From: CAILUF01 sp964505265
GTDB taxonomy: Bacteria > Pseudomonadota > Alphaproteobacteria > Rickettsiales > UBA1997
Assembly (NCBI GenBank): GCA_964505265.1
Contig: CAZDGN010000022.1
Span: 1 to 25,146, forward strand
Length of the DNA: 25,146 nucleotides
Direction: 5' to 3'
Below the pieces are notes generated by a model. The model saw nothing but the letters and a program-made list of their open reading frames with translations. It made no database searches and had not been told where the DNA came from. The first letter of the stretch is position 1; each line of letters opens with the position of its first letter. Both the position numbers and the translations under genes were made by a program. This document shows positions 9,080 through 17,802 of this stretch, in pieces.

Positions 9080-10198
9080 ATGCCTAATGATTCATCAATC
9101 CATAACCTTCCTCTTGCAATCAGATCTATTGGCTCCGAGGTCTATACTTCAACAAAAGATAATTTAAAAAATTTAGGTGAAACAGAGATACCAAATCTAT
9201 ATACCGCAAGCAATGCTGGGAGTGATAAACTTTATTATTTTTACAAATTTGATATAGGAGATGAAGAAAAATATATTAAAATAAGTGGCCCAGTGTCTGA
9301 TATTATTGATTCGGGTGGTGTTAATCAAAAAAGCTTTTTTGAGCATTTACAAGCATTAATTTATCCCCAGCAAGGGTCATTTTCTGCATCTTTATTACAT
9401 AATAGACCAGATCGGAATTTAACTCGCATATTTGCTCAGTCAAATCTTCAAAATTTTGGTTTAGTTTTGGCTCTTGATCCCGTTAATTTAAGTTTTGGAT
9501 GCGATAAAACCGATGGATATTCTGGTTGTTATGATAAAGGAAATGAGGCGGTAGCTTTTTATGGTTTATTTGAAAAATTATTAGAAATCCTAGAATTAAA
9601 AGAGAGGGCTATAAAGGAATATCCTGATATGTTTAAATATGTTGATAATAGAATGTTATTATACACAACTGAACAAAAATTATGTGAAAGGTATGGAATA
9701 AAAAAATCAAATTTTGAAAATGCCATAACCGCTGAATTTGCCAAAAATGATGGTAAATTAATAGTTGATCATATTCATCCTATGGATGGAGATGGTCCAG
9801 TTACTACCACATTTTATAATAGTCTTGAAAAAATGATGCAAGAAAATGTAAGCGGTGAAATTTTGGTTCATCAGTTACACACTAATCAAAACGATGTGAT
9901 TATAATGTTGCCACAAGTATATCAAGTTGAAAGCAGTTTGGCAGCTGGTGATCTAGAAATCGCAACTGGATTAAAGAAATTTTTTCAAGAGATGACCTCT
10001 CGAGATGTTAAGTTTGCAACTTTAGATTCTTCGCAACATAAAGTAACGATAGTTGAATTAGATGAAAGGGGACTTATAAGTAAATCTGTAAATCAACAAA
10101 TTAATTCAAATAATAAAACTCCATCTAGCTCAGTCTCGGCTTCAAGTGTTAAGTCTAATGCAGTGACATTGTCAGATCAAAGTCAATCACCAGCTTGA
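9080..10198 (+). CDS. Protein of unknown family, 372 residues, with Ser/Asn/Gln-rich tail
   Basis: I do not recognise this protein. It has no signal peptide and no membrane segment, so it should be soluble. Residues 1-335 look globular. Noticeable features are a Cys-containing segment around 141-152 (GCDKTDGYSGCYDKG), a long helical stretch around 157-220, and a His/Asp-rich motif VDHIHPMDGDG (229-239). The last 35 residues are low-complexity, rich in Ser, Asn and Gln, and end QSQSPA, a typical disordered tail. It is a lone plus-strand gene between gltA (divergent) and gatB (convergent). Given the VirB4 nearby, it could be a type IV effector, but nothing in the sequence proves that. The ATG at 9080 is the first in frame after the candidate promoter. 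Confidence 0.75.
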   Translation: MPNDSSIHNLPLAIRSIGSEVYTSTKDNLKNLGETEIPNLYTASNAGSDKLYYFYKFDIGDEEKYIKISGPVSDIIDSGGVNQKSFFEHLQALIYPQQGSFSASLLHNRPDRNLTRIFAQSNLQNFGLVLALDPVNLSFGCDKTDGYSGCYDKGNEAVAFYGLFEKLLEILELKERAIKEYPDMFKYVDNRMLLYTTEQKLCERYGIKKSNFENAITAEFAKNDGKLIVDHIHPMDGDGPVTTTFYNSLEKMMQENVSGEILVHQLHTNQNDVIIMLPQVYQVESSLAAGDLEIATGLKKFFQEMTSRDVKFATLDSSQHKVTIVELDERGLISKSVNQQINSNNKTPSSSVSASSVKSNAVTLSDQSQSPA

Positions 10199-10279
10199 AC
10201 TTAAAGGCAGAGACGACAACACGAATTCAAGATTTAAGTGATAGAAAAAATTTAAAATTAAATTTTATGGGCAAAAGTT

Positions 10280-11740
10280 TTAAGAGTTAAGTAATTTTTT
10301 TCGTAAAATTTCATTTGCCATCTGCGGATTGGCTTGCCCTTTGCTGGCTTTCATGATTTGTCCAACAAAAAAGCCGAATAATTTTTGGTCTCCCGCTTGC
10401 AATTTAGCAAAATTATCAGGATTTTGGGCAATTACTTCATCAACAATTTTTTCTAAGGCTGAAGAATCCGATACTTGTTTCAAACCTTTTTCTTCGACAA
10501 TTTTAGCTGGGCTTTCACCAGTTTCAAGCATAATATCGAGAACATCTTTCGCAATTTTACCAGAAATTTCGGCACTCTTGATTAAATCAAGGAGTTCACA
10601 TAAATTTTCTGGAGAAATTTTTGATTCACTTAAATTTATGCCGATTTTATTAATTCTACCAAACAGCTCGACTGTAAGCCAAGTAAGGGCTAATTTTGGT
10701 TCATGTTTTTGAATTAAAGCCTCAAAATAATTGGCGATTTCGTCATCTGCCGTAAGCACTCCCGCATCATATTCGGAAATTTTTAAATCACGAATATAAC
10801 GTTGTTTTTTGGCTTGAGGTAATTCTGGTAAGCTTTTTCTGATATTTTCTATATATTCAGCTGACAAAACTAATTTTGGTAAGTCTGGATCTGGAAAATA
10901 ACGATAATCCATTGCATCTTCTTTACTTCTCATAGTTCGAGTTTCACCAGTTAGGGCGTCAAATAGTCTGGTTTCTTGGCTAACTACACTATTATTTTCA
11001 AGGATTTCAACTTGGCGCTTTGCTTCATATTCAATGGCTCTTGCGATGTTGCGCATTGAGTTTAGGTTTTTAATTTCGCATCTGGTGCCAAGTTTAGTTT
11101 CACCTAACTTTTTTACAGATACATTGGCATCACATCGTAAATTGCCTTTTTCCATATCGCCATCGCAAGTGCCAAGAGCGCGAACGATTGAGCGAATGGT
11201 TTTAACATATTGTGATGCTTCAAAAGGAGATGACATATCTGGTTTTGAGACTATTTCCATCAAGCCAACTCCAGAGCGGTTTAAATCGATTAACGAAAAT
11301 TGTGGATGTTGGTCATGAACTGATTTTCCAGCATCTTGTTCTAGGTGAATTCTTTCGATATGAATGGTTTTTTTTTCACCATTTTCTAAATCAATTTCAA
11401 TACAACCTTCGCCAACAATTGGGTCAGAGAATTGAGAAATTTGATAGCCTTGAGGTAAGTCGGGATAGAAATAATTCTTGCGGTCAAAAATCGATACTAA
11501 ATTAATTTTGGCATTAATACCAAGTCCAGTTTTAACAGCTTGTTCAACACATTTTTCATTGATGGTTGGAAGCATCCCAGGTAGGGCACAATCAACTAAT
11601 GAAACTTGTGAATTTGGTTCAGCCCCAAAGCAGGTTGAGCTTCTTGAAAATAATTTAGAATCAGAGGCGATTTGAGCATGAATTTCGCAACCAATTACTA
11701 CTTCAAACTGATATTTAGAGCCTTGGATTATATATGTCAT
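10280..11740 (-). CDS. gatB: Aspartyl/glutamyl-tRNA(Asn/Gln) amidotransferase subunit B
   Basis: GatB is the kinase/tRNA-binding subunit of the GatCAB complex. With GatA and GatC it converts Glu-tRNA(Gln) or Asp-tRNA(Asn) to the amidated form. The 486-residue product is full length for the family. It has GCEIHAQ (17-23), FDRKNYFYPDLPQGYQISQ (85-103), HLEQDAGK (132-139), DLNRSGVGLMEIV (152-164) and RCDANVSV (202-209). The C terminus is the YqeY-like helical tail, with GDQKLFGFFVGQIMKAS and a final MANEILRKKL. gatA and gatC are not in the window, so gatB stands alone here between plus-strand genes of unknown family. No defect is seen. Confidence 0.97.
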   Translation of the reverse strand: MTYIIQGSKYQFEVVIGCEIHAQIASDSKLFSRSSTCFGAEPNSQVSLVDCALPGMLPTINEKCVEQAVKTGLGINAKINLVSIFDRKNYFYPDLPQGYQISQFSDPIVGEGCIEIDLENGEKKTIHIERIHLEQDAGKSVHDQHPQFSLIDLNRSGVGLMEIVSKPDMSSPFEASQYVKTIRSIVRALGTCDGDMEKGNLRCDANVSVKKLGETKLGTRCEIKNLNSMRNIARAIEYEAKRQVEILENNSVVSQETRLFDALTGETRTMRSKEDAMDYRYFPDPDLPKLVLSAEYIENIRKSLPELPQAKKQRYIRDLKISEYDAGVLTADDEIANYFEALIQKHEPKLALTWLTVELFGRINKIGINLSESKISPENLCELLDLIKSAEISGKIAKDVLDIMLETGESPAKIVEEKGLKQVSDSSALEKIVDEVIAQNPDNFAKLQAGDQKLFGFFVGQIMKASKGQANPQMANEILRKKLLNS

Positions 11741-11919
11741 AATTTTAAAGATAATTTTAATTTTAAAAAATATTTTATAAGTATTTTTTATTAAATAAAT
11801 ATCAAAGTTTAAAATTTTATTTTGGTTGAATTTCTTGGTTTGTAATAATTTGATATTAAAAAAATTATTAATCGAAATATGGAAGATAAAAATTCACAAT
11901 ATTAAAAAGTAGTTATAAA

Positions 11920-11941
11920 TAATTTATATTAATATAAATTA
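11920..11941. repeat. Perfect 22-bp palindrome upstream of the 11970 gene
   Basis: The half-site TAATTTATATT (11920-11930) is followed directly by its exact reverse complement (11931-11941). It lies 29-50 nt before the start codon at 11970. Immediately upstream is a TATAAA (11914-11919) that could be a -10 box. It could be a dimeric operator. It contains only A and T, so chance cannot be excluded. The rest of the gatB-to-11970 gap (11741-11969) is AT-rich with no other structure I can support. Confidence 0.4.
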
Positions 11942-11969
11942 ATATTATTATTATAAACTATTTTTATTT

Positions 11970-13391
11970 ATGAGAAAACCGACTAAGATATCAATAATTG
12001 ATGATACTAATTTTTTTATGGGACAAGGACCGACCTCTCAACAAAATGCAAAGGATTTATTTGGTGGAAAAGATAGTTTAGATGGTATTTTGAATGAAGT
12101 TAGAGAGCAGTTGGGTCTTGAATATGTCGAAGGTTCATTAAATAAACTTATTGATAAGGGTTCTATTAATGGAAATGGTGGTCATTTGACGATTGATTTT
12201 AGATCAAATGAGGATGGAGAACAAGATATTAAAAAATATCACATGAAGCTGGTTTTAGACAATCACGGAATCACGGACGATTATAAATTTAATGAAATTG
12301 CTTATTATTTAATGTATCAGAATTTTGGATATGGACCAAAAGTATCGGTTGCAATTTTTAAAAGTTCAATGATTTTAATATTGGAGGATGCAAATAATAT
12401 TTTGGCTGATGGAAGCCTTTCTAGTTTTAGTGATTGGAAACACATAAAATTAGCCGATACTGATGGGTTAAAACAAATTCCAGAAGAATTCAAAGAAGTG
12501 TTTTCTAGAATTTCAACTACAGGTCAAATATCGGAATCTAAGGAGGACTTGTTTGCAATTGAAATTCTAACCTTAATATTGGCAACTGGTGATATTTTTA
12601 ATAAACCAGATAATTATGGAGTTAGGGTTGTTAAAACCAAAAGTCAGGAAGAAAAGATGATGCCGATTGTTGTAGATTTATTGCCTTCGCCGCATAAATC
12701 TTATATTTCTTTTTTTTCAAAAATAGGAGCCTCAAGATATTGTAATAATTTTGATGATCCAAATGATATTGCCAATTTAATTGCCGATCTTATGTTAAAA
12801 TCATTTGATCCTGAAGATGATCAAAGGGCCGTAAATGCGATTGAAGATTTTTATATCTTTGAATTTTTTAAAGGTGATAATAGGTCTGGAACTATTGAGG
12901 ATTTACAGGGTGGGTTGCAAAAAATATTTAACAATTTTGAAAAAAAAATAAATGATGCATTCGATGCCTCATTAGCATATTTAAATAAATATTTCGATAG
13001 TGGTGGTTCTTTCAAAAATCTTAGTAAGTCGGATGTTGAAAATTTAATTAATCAAAAAAGACAATTTATTCTGGATGTAGGACAATCTTTGCAAGATCAT
13101 ATAGAAATCAAGGAGGTTTTGGAGGGAAAATGGATACCAGGAAAACATCCGCAAACTGGAGGAAAAGTCACGAAAAGTGCAGCACAATCAAGGCAAAGAT
13201 ATGCATCAGAAGAATTTTTTCCATCGCCTACTCAGCCTAGGGAGGTTCTAAGACCTAGTGAACTTGGTAAAAGATTCAGAGAGGAAGAAATAAAAGGGGA
13301 GGATGGAGTTGGAGGGGGAGAGAAAATGCTTCAAGTACTTAAAATGTTAGATAACGGTGATGAATGCAGCAGTAAATTTCCTTTAAGATGA
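11970..13391 (+). CDS. Unknown protein, 473 residues, with kinase-like residue pattern
   Basis: I cannot place this protein in a named family. It is probably soluble, with no signal peptide or membrane segment. Residues about 85-245 show an order of motifs reminiscent of the protein-kinase/phosphotransferase fold: KKYHMKLVLD (Lys93 as the strand lysine), a helix with Glu109 (YKFNEIAYYLMYQNFGYGPK), a hinge-like ILILEDANN (135-143), a catalytic-loop-like GDIFNKPDNYGV (207-218, with Asp208 and Asn215), and PIVVDLLPS (232-240, with Asp236 in the metal-binding DFG-like position). A helical region follows, then a charged low-complexity C-terminal segment (about 395-460). It is a single plus-strand gene, convergent with the tolC operon. 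The kinase reading is inference from pattern alone. Confidence 0.72.
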   Translation: MRKPTKISIIDDTNFFMGQGPTSQQNAKDLFGGKDSLDGILNEVREQLGLEYVEGSLNKLIDKGSINGNGGHLTIDFRSNEDGEQDIKKYHMKLVLDNHGITDDYKFNEIAYYLMYQNFGYGPKVSVAIFKSSMILILEDANNILADGSLSSFSDWKHIKLADTDGLKQIPEEFKEVFSRISTTGQISESKEDLFAIEILTLILATGDIFNKPDNYGVRVVKTKSQEEKMMPIVVDLLPSPHKSYISFFSKIGASRYCNNFDDPNDIANLIADLMLKSFDPEDDQRAVNAIEDFYIFEFFKGDNRSGTIEDLQGGLQKIFNNFEKKINDAFDASLAYLNKYFDSGGSFKNLSKSDVENLINQKRQFILDVGQSLQDHIEIKEVLEGKWIPGKHPQTGGKVTKSAAQSRQRYASEEFFPSPTQPREVLRPSELGKRFREEEIKGEDGVGGGEKMLQVLKMLDNGDECSSKFPLR

Positions 13392-13449
13392 TATAATTAA
13401 TTTTGTTTATAAAAATTGATTAAATTTTCTATCGATCATTAAATTAATT

Positions 13450-14871
13450 TTACTGTCGAAAAATTGCTACATTGTAATCGGCCTTAAATGATTGATATTT
13501 TAAAAAGGCGATGAGTTTATTAATGCGGGCTGAAGCCACTTCTTGCTCGCGTAAATTAATTAAAAAAAACTCGCTATTGCCTTGTTTAAATCTTTCACGT
13601 TCAGCCATTTCAAGGATATGTGATAATTTATATTCGTTCAAATAATTATTAAATATTGTGGTTGTTGTGGCTATTGAATTACTGATTTGATTGATTTCGT
13701 TGCGAATTTTGTCATTTAAAAATTGCTCTTCAATTTTTAATAAATTTAACATCGCAGTGCTTTGTAAAATTTTACCTTTAGCGATATTTTGTTGAATTGG
13801 CAATTCGAAATCGAGGCGAATTTGGTTATTGGCTTGCGACCTTGAAATTGGCCCTTTACCCACATCTTTTGAAGCCTCAAAATTTAAATCTAATTTTGGT
13901 AAATATAAATTTTTTGCCTGCAATAAATTATTTTGTTCAATATTCTTTTGAATATTAATAATTTTTATTTCTGGGCGATTTTGCAAGGCAAATTCGATGT
14001 CTTTACTGATATTTAAATTAGAAAATTCTTGGTTGATAAAATTTATTTCTGGTAATGCTTCATTTTTAGGAAATAATGGAGTGCCATCAGTTTGGCGATA
14101 ATAAATTGACAAGGCAATCGCTGAATTTTCAAAATTATTTTTTGCTTCCAACATTAAGCTGTTTCTTTGTAGAATATTTCTTTCATTTTCCACCAAAATT
14201 ATTTTGGCAATATCACCTTTTTGATGGCGAATTTTAAGCTGCTCCTGACGTTGTTTAGCGAGTTCATATAATTCTAAATAAGTTTTGTAAATATGTCCTG
14301 CCGTAAGCCAGCTAAAATAGGATTTGGTGGCATCTCGCTTGATATCGAGCTTTAATTTTTCTAGTTGCATCGCGTTTTCTTTAAAACTTAATTCAGAATT
14401 AAATAAATCTAATCGAAATTCGTCAATTTCACGATTTCGAAGAAGTGATACTGAACCACCAATTCGATATTCTCCCCCGCTGTTAGTGTTGTAATTGCCG
14501 TCATAAGAGGCAAAATCATCGAAAGATTTTCTGTATCCGCCATAAATTTTTGAACCCAAAAACTCATTTTGTTTTTCAAAGGAATAATCAGAAATTTTGC
14601 CATCATAAAAACCTCGAGTTTTATCTTGATATTGAGCCTTTAACTTTATATCAAAAAAACCTTTATTTTGTAAAATTTTACCTTGGTTTGTTTCAATTTT
14701 TTCGTAAAATTTTAAAATTTCTGGATAATTAATTAGAGCAGATTTAGTGATCTCTTCGAGATGAAGCTTATTTGTTGAATTGGAAGCCGGAATATTTTTA
14801 GCAAATGCAAAATCAATTGAAGTATTACTTATAAAAAATATGAAAAGAATTTTAGTTAACCTTATTTTCAT
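13450..14871 (-). CDS. TolC-family outer-membrane efflux protein
   Basis: This is the outer-membrane channel of a tripartite export system. The 473-residue product has an N-terminal signal peptide (KILFIFFISN core, likely cleavage after AFA at about residue 24). Long amphipathic coiled-coil helices and two repeated halves follow, typical of the outer-membrane efflux protein family (for example HLEEITKSALINYPEILKFYEKIE, residues 36-59, split here by position only). A KILQSTAMLNLLKIEEQFLNDK-type helix lies late in the protein. It is the last gene of the ABC-HlyD-TolC operon, and its start overlaps the hlyD-like stop by 20 nt. The substrate is unknown. Length and architecture are normal. Confidence 0.85.
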   Translation of the reverse strand: MKIRLTKILFIFFISNTSIDFAFAKNIPASNSTNKLHLEEITKSALINYPEILKFYEKIETNQGKILQNKGFFDIKLKAQYQDKTRGFYDGKISDYSFEKQNEFLGSKIYGGYRKSFDDFASYDGNYNTNSGGEYRIGGSVSLLRNREIDEFRLDLFNSELSFKENAMQLEKLKLDIKRDATKSYFSWLTAGHIYKTYLELYELAKQRQEQLKIRHQKGDIAKIILVENERNILQRNSLMLEAKNNFENSAIALSIYYRQTDGTPLFPKNEALPEINFINQEFSNLNISKDIEFALQNRPEIKIINIQKNIEQNNLLQAKNLYLPKLDLNFEASKDVGKGPISRSQANNQIRLDFELPIQQNIAKGKILQSTAMLNLLKIEEQFLNDKIRNEINQISNSIATTTTIFNNYLNEYKLSHILEMAERERFKQGNSEFFLINLREQEVASARINKLIAFLKYQSFKADYNVAIFRQ

Positions 14872-15874
14872 ATTTTAATAATTTGGAATTTTTATCAAAA
14901 TCAGGTGGAAAGCCGTTGAGTTGGCGCCACAACTCATAGCCTAGTTTAACTCGATTTAAAAGCACCCAGCCATAAACTTTGGCACCGTGATTTAAAAATC
15001 TAGAATCAGGCCAGTCTTCTGCTGGGTCTTTTATGGCAATGATACGAAATTTACCATTTTCTGAAACTGCGGAATCAACCGAGGACACAATTGCCCCAAA
15101 GGTTCCAACCGCAACCTCAGGCCAACCGCTAAATTGAATTGCAGGCCAACCTTCAAATTGAACGCGAATTTTTCTTCCTGGATAAATCAAAGGAATGTCG
15201 TTGCCACTAACATATAGTTCAATGGCGGGGTCTTGAAGGATTGGGGCAAAGCTAGCGATTTTTTCACCCATTTTGATGGCAGTGGAATTATCTGATGCTA
15301 AAACTTTTAAAATAATTCCATCGCGAGGAGCTAGAATTAGTTGGCTTTCTTGTCTAGATAATTTTATTGATGACTCGGCTACCTCGGCTGAAACACTTTC
15401 AGTTTGGGCTAGTAATTTTTTATACTCAATTTTGGCATCTTCCACATTTTTTTTAGAGGATAAGCCTCTTTTAAATAAATCAAATTGCCTTTCAAAATTG
15501 AGTTTCGATGTATCTGAAGCGATTTTGGCAACTTGAAATTTGCGTTCTTTGGCACTTTTTTCGGCTTGTAATCTTTCGATGATTAGTGGGTCATTATCGA
15601 TAATTTCTACCAACTTATCGCCTGCTTTAACTTTTGAACCATCTCGTACAAACCATTCTTTAATTCGTCCATTAACGGTGGCATGAATATTTTGAGCACG
15701 ATTATTTGGGTCAAGCGAAATAAGATAGCCAAAACCCCTAGCGGTCTGGCGCCAAGGTGTTAAAGTTAAAATTAAAATTACTATGATTAAACCAATTAGC
15801 ATAATTCTTTGGAGAATTTTAATTGGTTGCGGTATTTTTATTTGCGACAATGTTGTAAAATTTTTTTTATCCAT
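14852..15874 (-). CDS. HlyD-family periplasmic adaptor (membrane fusion protein)
   Basis: The protein connects an inner-membrane exporter to the TolC channel across the periplasm. I chose the ATG at 15874 (340 residues); a TTG four codons upstream is less likely. One membrane segment lies at about residues 23-39. A biotinyl-lipoyl half-motif follows (HATVNGRIKEWFVRDGSKVK, 64-83, ending GDKLVEI). A coiled-coil hairpin of about 95-185 comes next, then the second lipoyl half (APRDGIILKVLASDNSTAIK). The beta-barrel contains RKIRVQFEGWPAIQFSGWP. Its start overlaps the end of the ABC gene by 8 nt and its end overlaps tolC by 20 nt, so the three genes form one tightly coupled operon. Confidence 0.88.
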   Translation of the reverse strand: MDKKNFTTLSQIKIPQPIKILQRIMLIGLIIVILILTLTPWRQTARGFGYLISLDPNNRAQNIHATVNGRIKEWFVRDGSKVKAGDKLVEIIDNDPLIIERLQAEKSAKERKFQVAKIASDTSKLNFERQFDLFKRGLSSKKNVEDAKIEYKKLLAQTESVSAEVAESSIKLSRQESQLILAPRDGIILKVLASDNSTAIKMGEKIASFAPILQDPAIELYVSGNDIPLIYPGRKIRVQFEGWPAIQFSGWPEVAVGTFGAIVSSVDSAVSENGKFRIIAIKDPAEDWPDSRFLNHGAKVYGWVLLNRVKLGYELWRQLNGFPPDFDKNSKLLKYENKVN

Positions 15875-17609
15875 TTTTTTGTTCAAATTTATCTAACTCC
15901 TCAATTTCAGTGAAATGATGAGTTTTGTTGTTATCAATGAATAAATATTCGTCAAAATCTTGCATTTCATCGCGACGATTAGAAAAATAAATAACCAATG
16001 AGTCATGACCTTTGGTTAAATATTTTAAAATTTTCTTTCTAGATTTTAAGCCAAGCATATCTAAAACTTCGGTGATAATAATAATTTTAGGCTGTTGTAT
16101 TAGGGCTCGTGAAACTTTAAGCAAAACTTTTTCTGATTCAGAAAGTGGATAGCCCGATGGTATTATTCTTAAGTTAATGCCATCTTTAAATCTGGCTAAA
16201 ACTTCTGAAAGTTCAGTAATTTGAAGGGTTTCGCTGATTAATTTTTTATTGGCATTTTTGTTGTTAAAGGTTAAATATTCACTGACGGTACCCTCAATAA
16301 AAAGCGAATTATCGATGATTGCGATATTCGAGCGTAATGCTGGCAAGTCTAAATTTTCAATGTCAAAATCATTAAATTGTAAAGTGCCACGAATTGGCTT
16401 GCGTAAACCATAAATTAATTCAATCAAAATTTTTTGCATTGATAAATTTGTGGTAGAAATAATGTAATTTTTTCCATATTTTAAATTTAAATCAAAATTA
16501 AAATCGCGACCAAAATAATTGTCGACAACTTTTTTAAATCTTATGTCAATTTTGTCGTCGTTGAGCTTGATATTTCCTGACTCTTCCTGGGAAATATTGT
16601 AAAATTGTGAGAGTTTCTCGCAAGAACTGGCGATATCATAAATATTTTCAAAGTCGCGACCAAGTTGAGAAATACCGTAAAGCGAGCTTGATAATACTAA
16701 TTCTGATGCTACTAATTGCCCAATCGATAATTGACCGTTAATAACTAAATAACCACCAATTATTAGCAATGCAACCGTTGCAAGAGTGTATAGCCCAAGC
16801 ATTAAAATTACTTGATAAAAATGTTGGGTAAAATGATTTTTGCGCTCTTTCAAATATTGTTCACATAAAAAATCGCTTTTGTAAAAGGCATATTGATGAC
16901 CAATTTCTGAGCGAAATAAATTGGTATTAGAAGCTAAATCTTGTAGCCATCCTGCCATATCATATTTGCGTCGGCTAAAATAAAATTTAGTGATAAAGCC
17001 TTTTTGTGAAAATCCTTTCCAAATGGCGATAACGGCAATAATAATTAAGATAGAAAATACTAAAAGCATTGGATGATAAAATGCTACTAAAGCAAGACCA
17101 GCAAAGGATTGTAGTAGTAAGGTAAATGTTTTAATAAAAATTTTAGGAATTGTTTTTTGAACTGTTATCACATCAAAGAAACGATTGATGAATTCTGTGC
17201 GATTTGATTCTTCAAAATCTTCGTGCTTTGAATTGATTATATGCTTAGTGATTTCATAGCTCATTTTGGCAAAAAATTTACGCTGAAATAATTCGCAAAC
17301 GTAGAATTGAAGAGCAATAAGAATTGAAGAAAAACTCAATAAAATCATTAGAACGATTGCAACCACAATTATGGGCTGAAGCATTGCAGTGAATGCCACT
17401 GAATTTATTAAAAGTTGGACTGAAATCGGCAAAGCAAGGCTTAAAATTGCTATTGCTAGACCATAAATGATTGTGGTAGTGAAAAAATCTCTTTCGCCAG
17501 CGAGAATTTTTTTGTAAAAGTCCCTAACCATAGCTTTGATGTTGGGATTATTAAAGTCATTGCTAAAAGGTTTATATAATTTTTTTGATGATAATTCAAA
17601 TTTTTGCAT
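15867..17609 (-). CDS. ABC transporter-like membrane protein with degenerate nucleotide-binding domain
   Basis: This is a fused membrane/ATP-binding half-transporter of the exporter type. The ATG at 17609 gives 580 residues; a TTG three codons earlier is less likely. Membrane segments lie at about 43-66, 80-102, 162-196 and 267-291. The C-terminal cassette lacks the defining motifs. The Walker A site reads STTNLSMQK (385-393) with no GxxGxGKS/T. The signature reads LSESE (489-493) instead of LSGGQ. Walker B reads IIIITE (509-514), with Thr in place of the Asp. The H-loop His is absent (VIYFSNR). The fold pattern (GTLQFNDFDIENLDLPALRS, SLFIEGTVSEYL) remains, so this is a divergent cassette and not a frameshift artefact. 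It is the first gene of the operon with HlyD and TolC. It may pair with an active ABC subunit encoded elsewhere. Confidence 0.85.
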   Translation of the reverse strand: MQKFELSSKKLYKPFSNDFNNPNIKAMVRDFYKKILAGERDFFTTTIIYGLAIAILSLALPISVQLLINSVAFTAMLQPIIVVAIVLMILLSFSSILIALQFYVCELFQRKFFAKMSYEITKHIINSKHEDFEESNRTEFINRFFDVITVQKTIPKIFIKTFTLLLQSFAGLALVAFYHPMLLVFSILIIIAVIAIWKGFSQKGFITKFYFSRRKYDMAGWLQDLASNTNLFRSEIGHQYAFYKSDFLCEQYLKERKNHFTQHFYQVILMLGLYTLATVALLIIGGYLVINGQLSIGQLVASELVLSSSLYGISQLGRDFENIYDIASSCEKLSQFYNISQEESGNIKLNDDKIDIRFKKVVDNYFGRDFNFDLNLKYGKNYIISTTNLSMQKILIELIYGLRKPIRGTLQFNDFDIENLDLPALRSNIAIIDNSLFIEGTVSEYLTFNNKNANKKLISETLQITELSEVLARFKDGINLRIIPSGYPLSESEKVLLKVSRALIQQPKIIIITEVLDMLGLKSRKKILKYLTKGHDSLVIYFSNRRDEMQDFDEYLFIDNNKTHHFTEIEELDKFEQKNG

Positions 17610-17736
17610 TTGTTTCAAAATTTTAAATGATATTCAGTAATTTTATAAAAAAAAAATTAATTTACAATTTTAAATTATTTTTACTTCAAAACATAAAAAA
17701 TTTTGCAATAACAAATTTTTTTTAAAAAAAAATACT

Positions 17737-17765
17737 TTGAAATATTTATAAATAATTATTAAATA
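17737..17765 (+). promoter_or_regulatory. Candidate promoter of the 17803-22171 operon
   Basis: TTGAAA (17737-17742) and TAAATA (17760-17765) are 17 bp apart, with the start codon 38 nt downstream. A TATAAT also lies at 17764-17769, but with a 21-bp spacer. The remaining gap between the ABC gene and this site (17610-17736) is A/T-runs with nothing else recognisable. Confidence 0.35.
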
Positions 17766-17802
17766 TAATTAACAATCTTTAAAAATCAGTTATTTTAAAA
17801 TA

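Noticed and set aside
10199..10279. Intrinsic terminator between the 9080 gene and gatB
   Set aside because: The only inverted repeat (around AAAATTTAA/TTAAATTTT) is pure A/T with a two-base loop and would not be stable.
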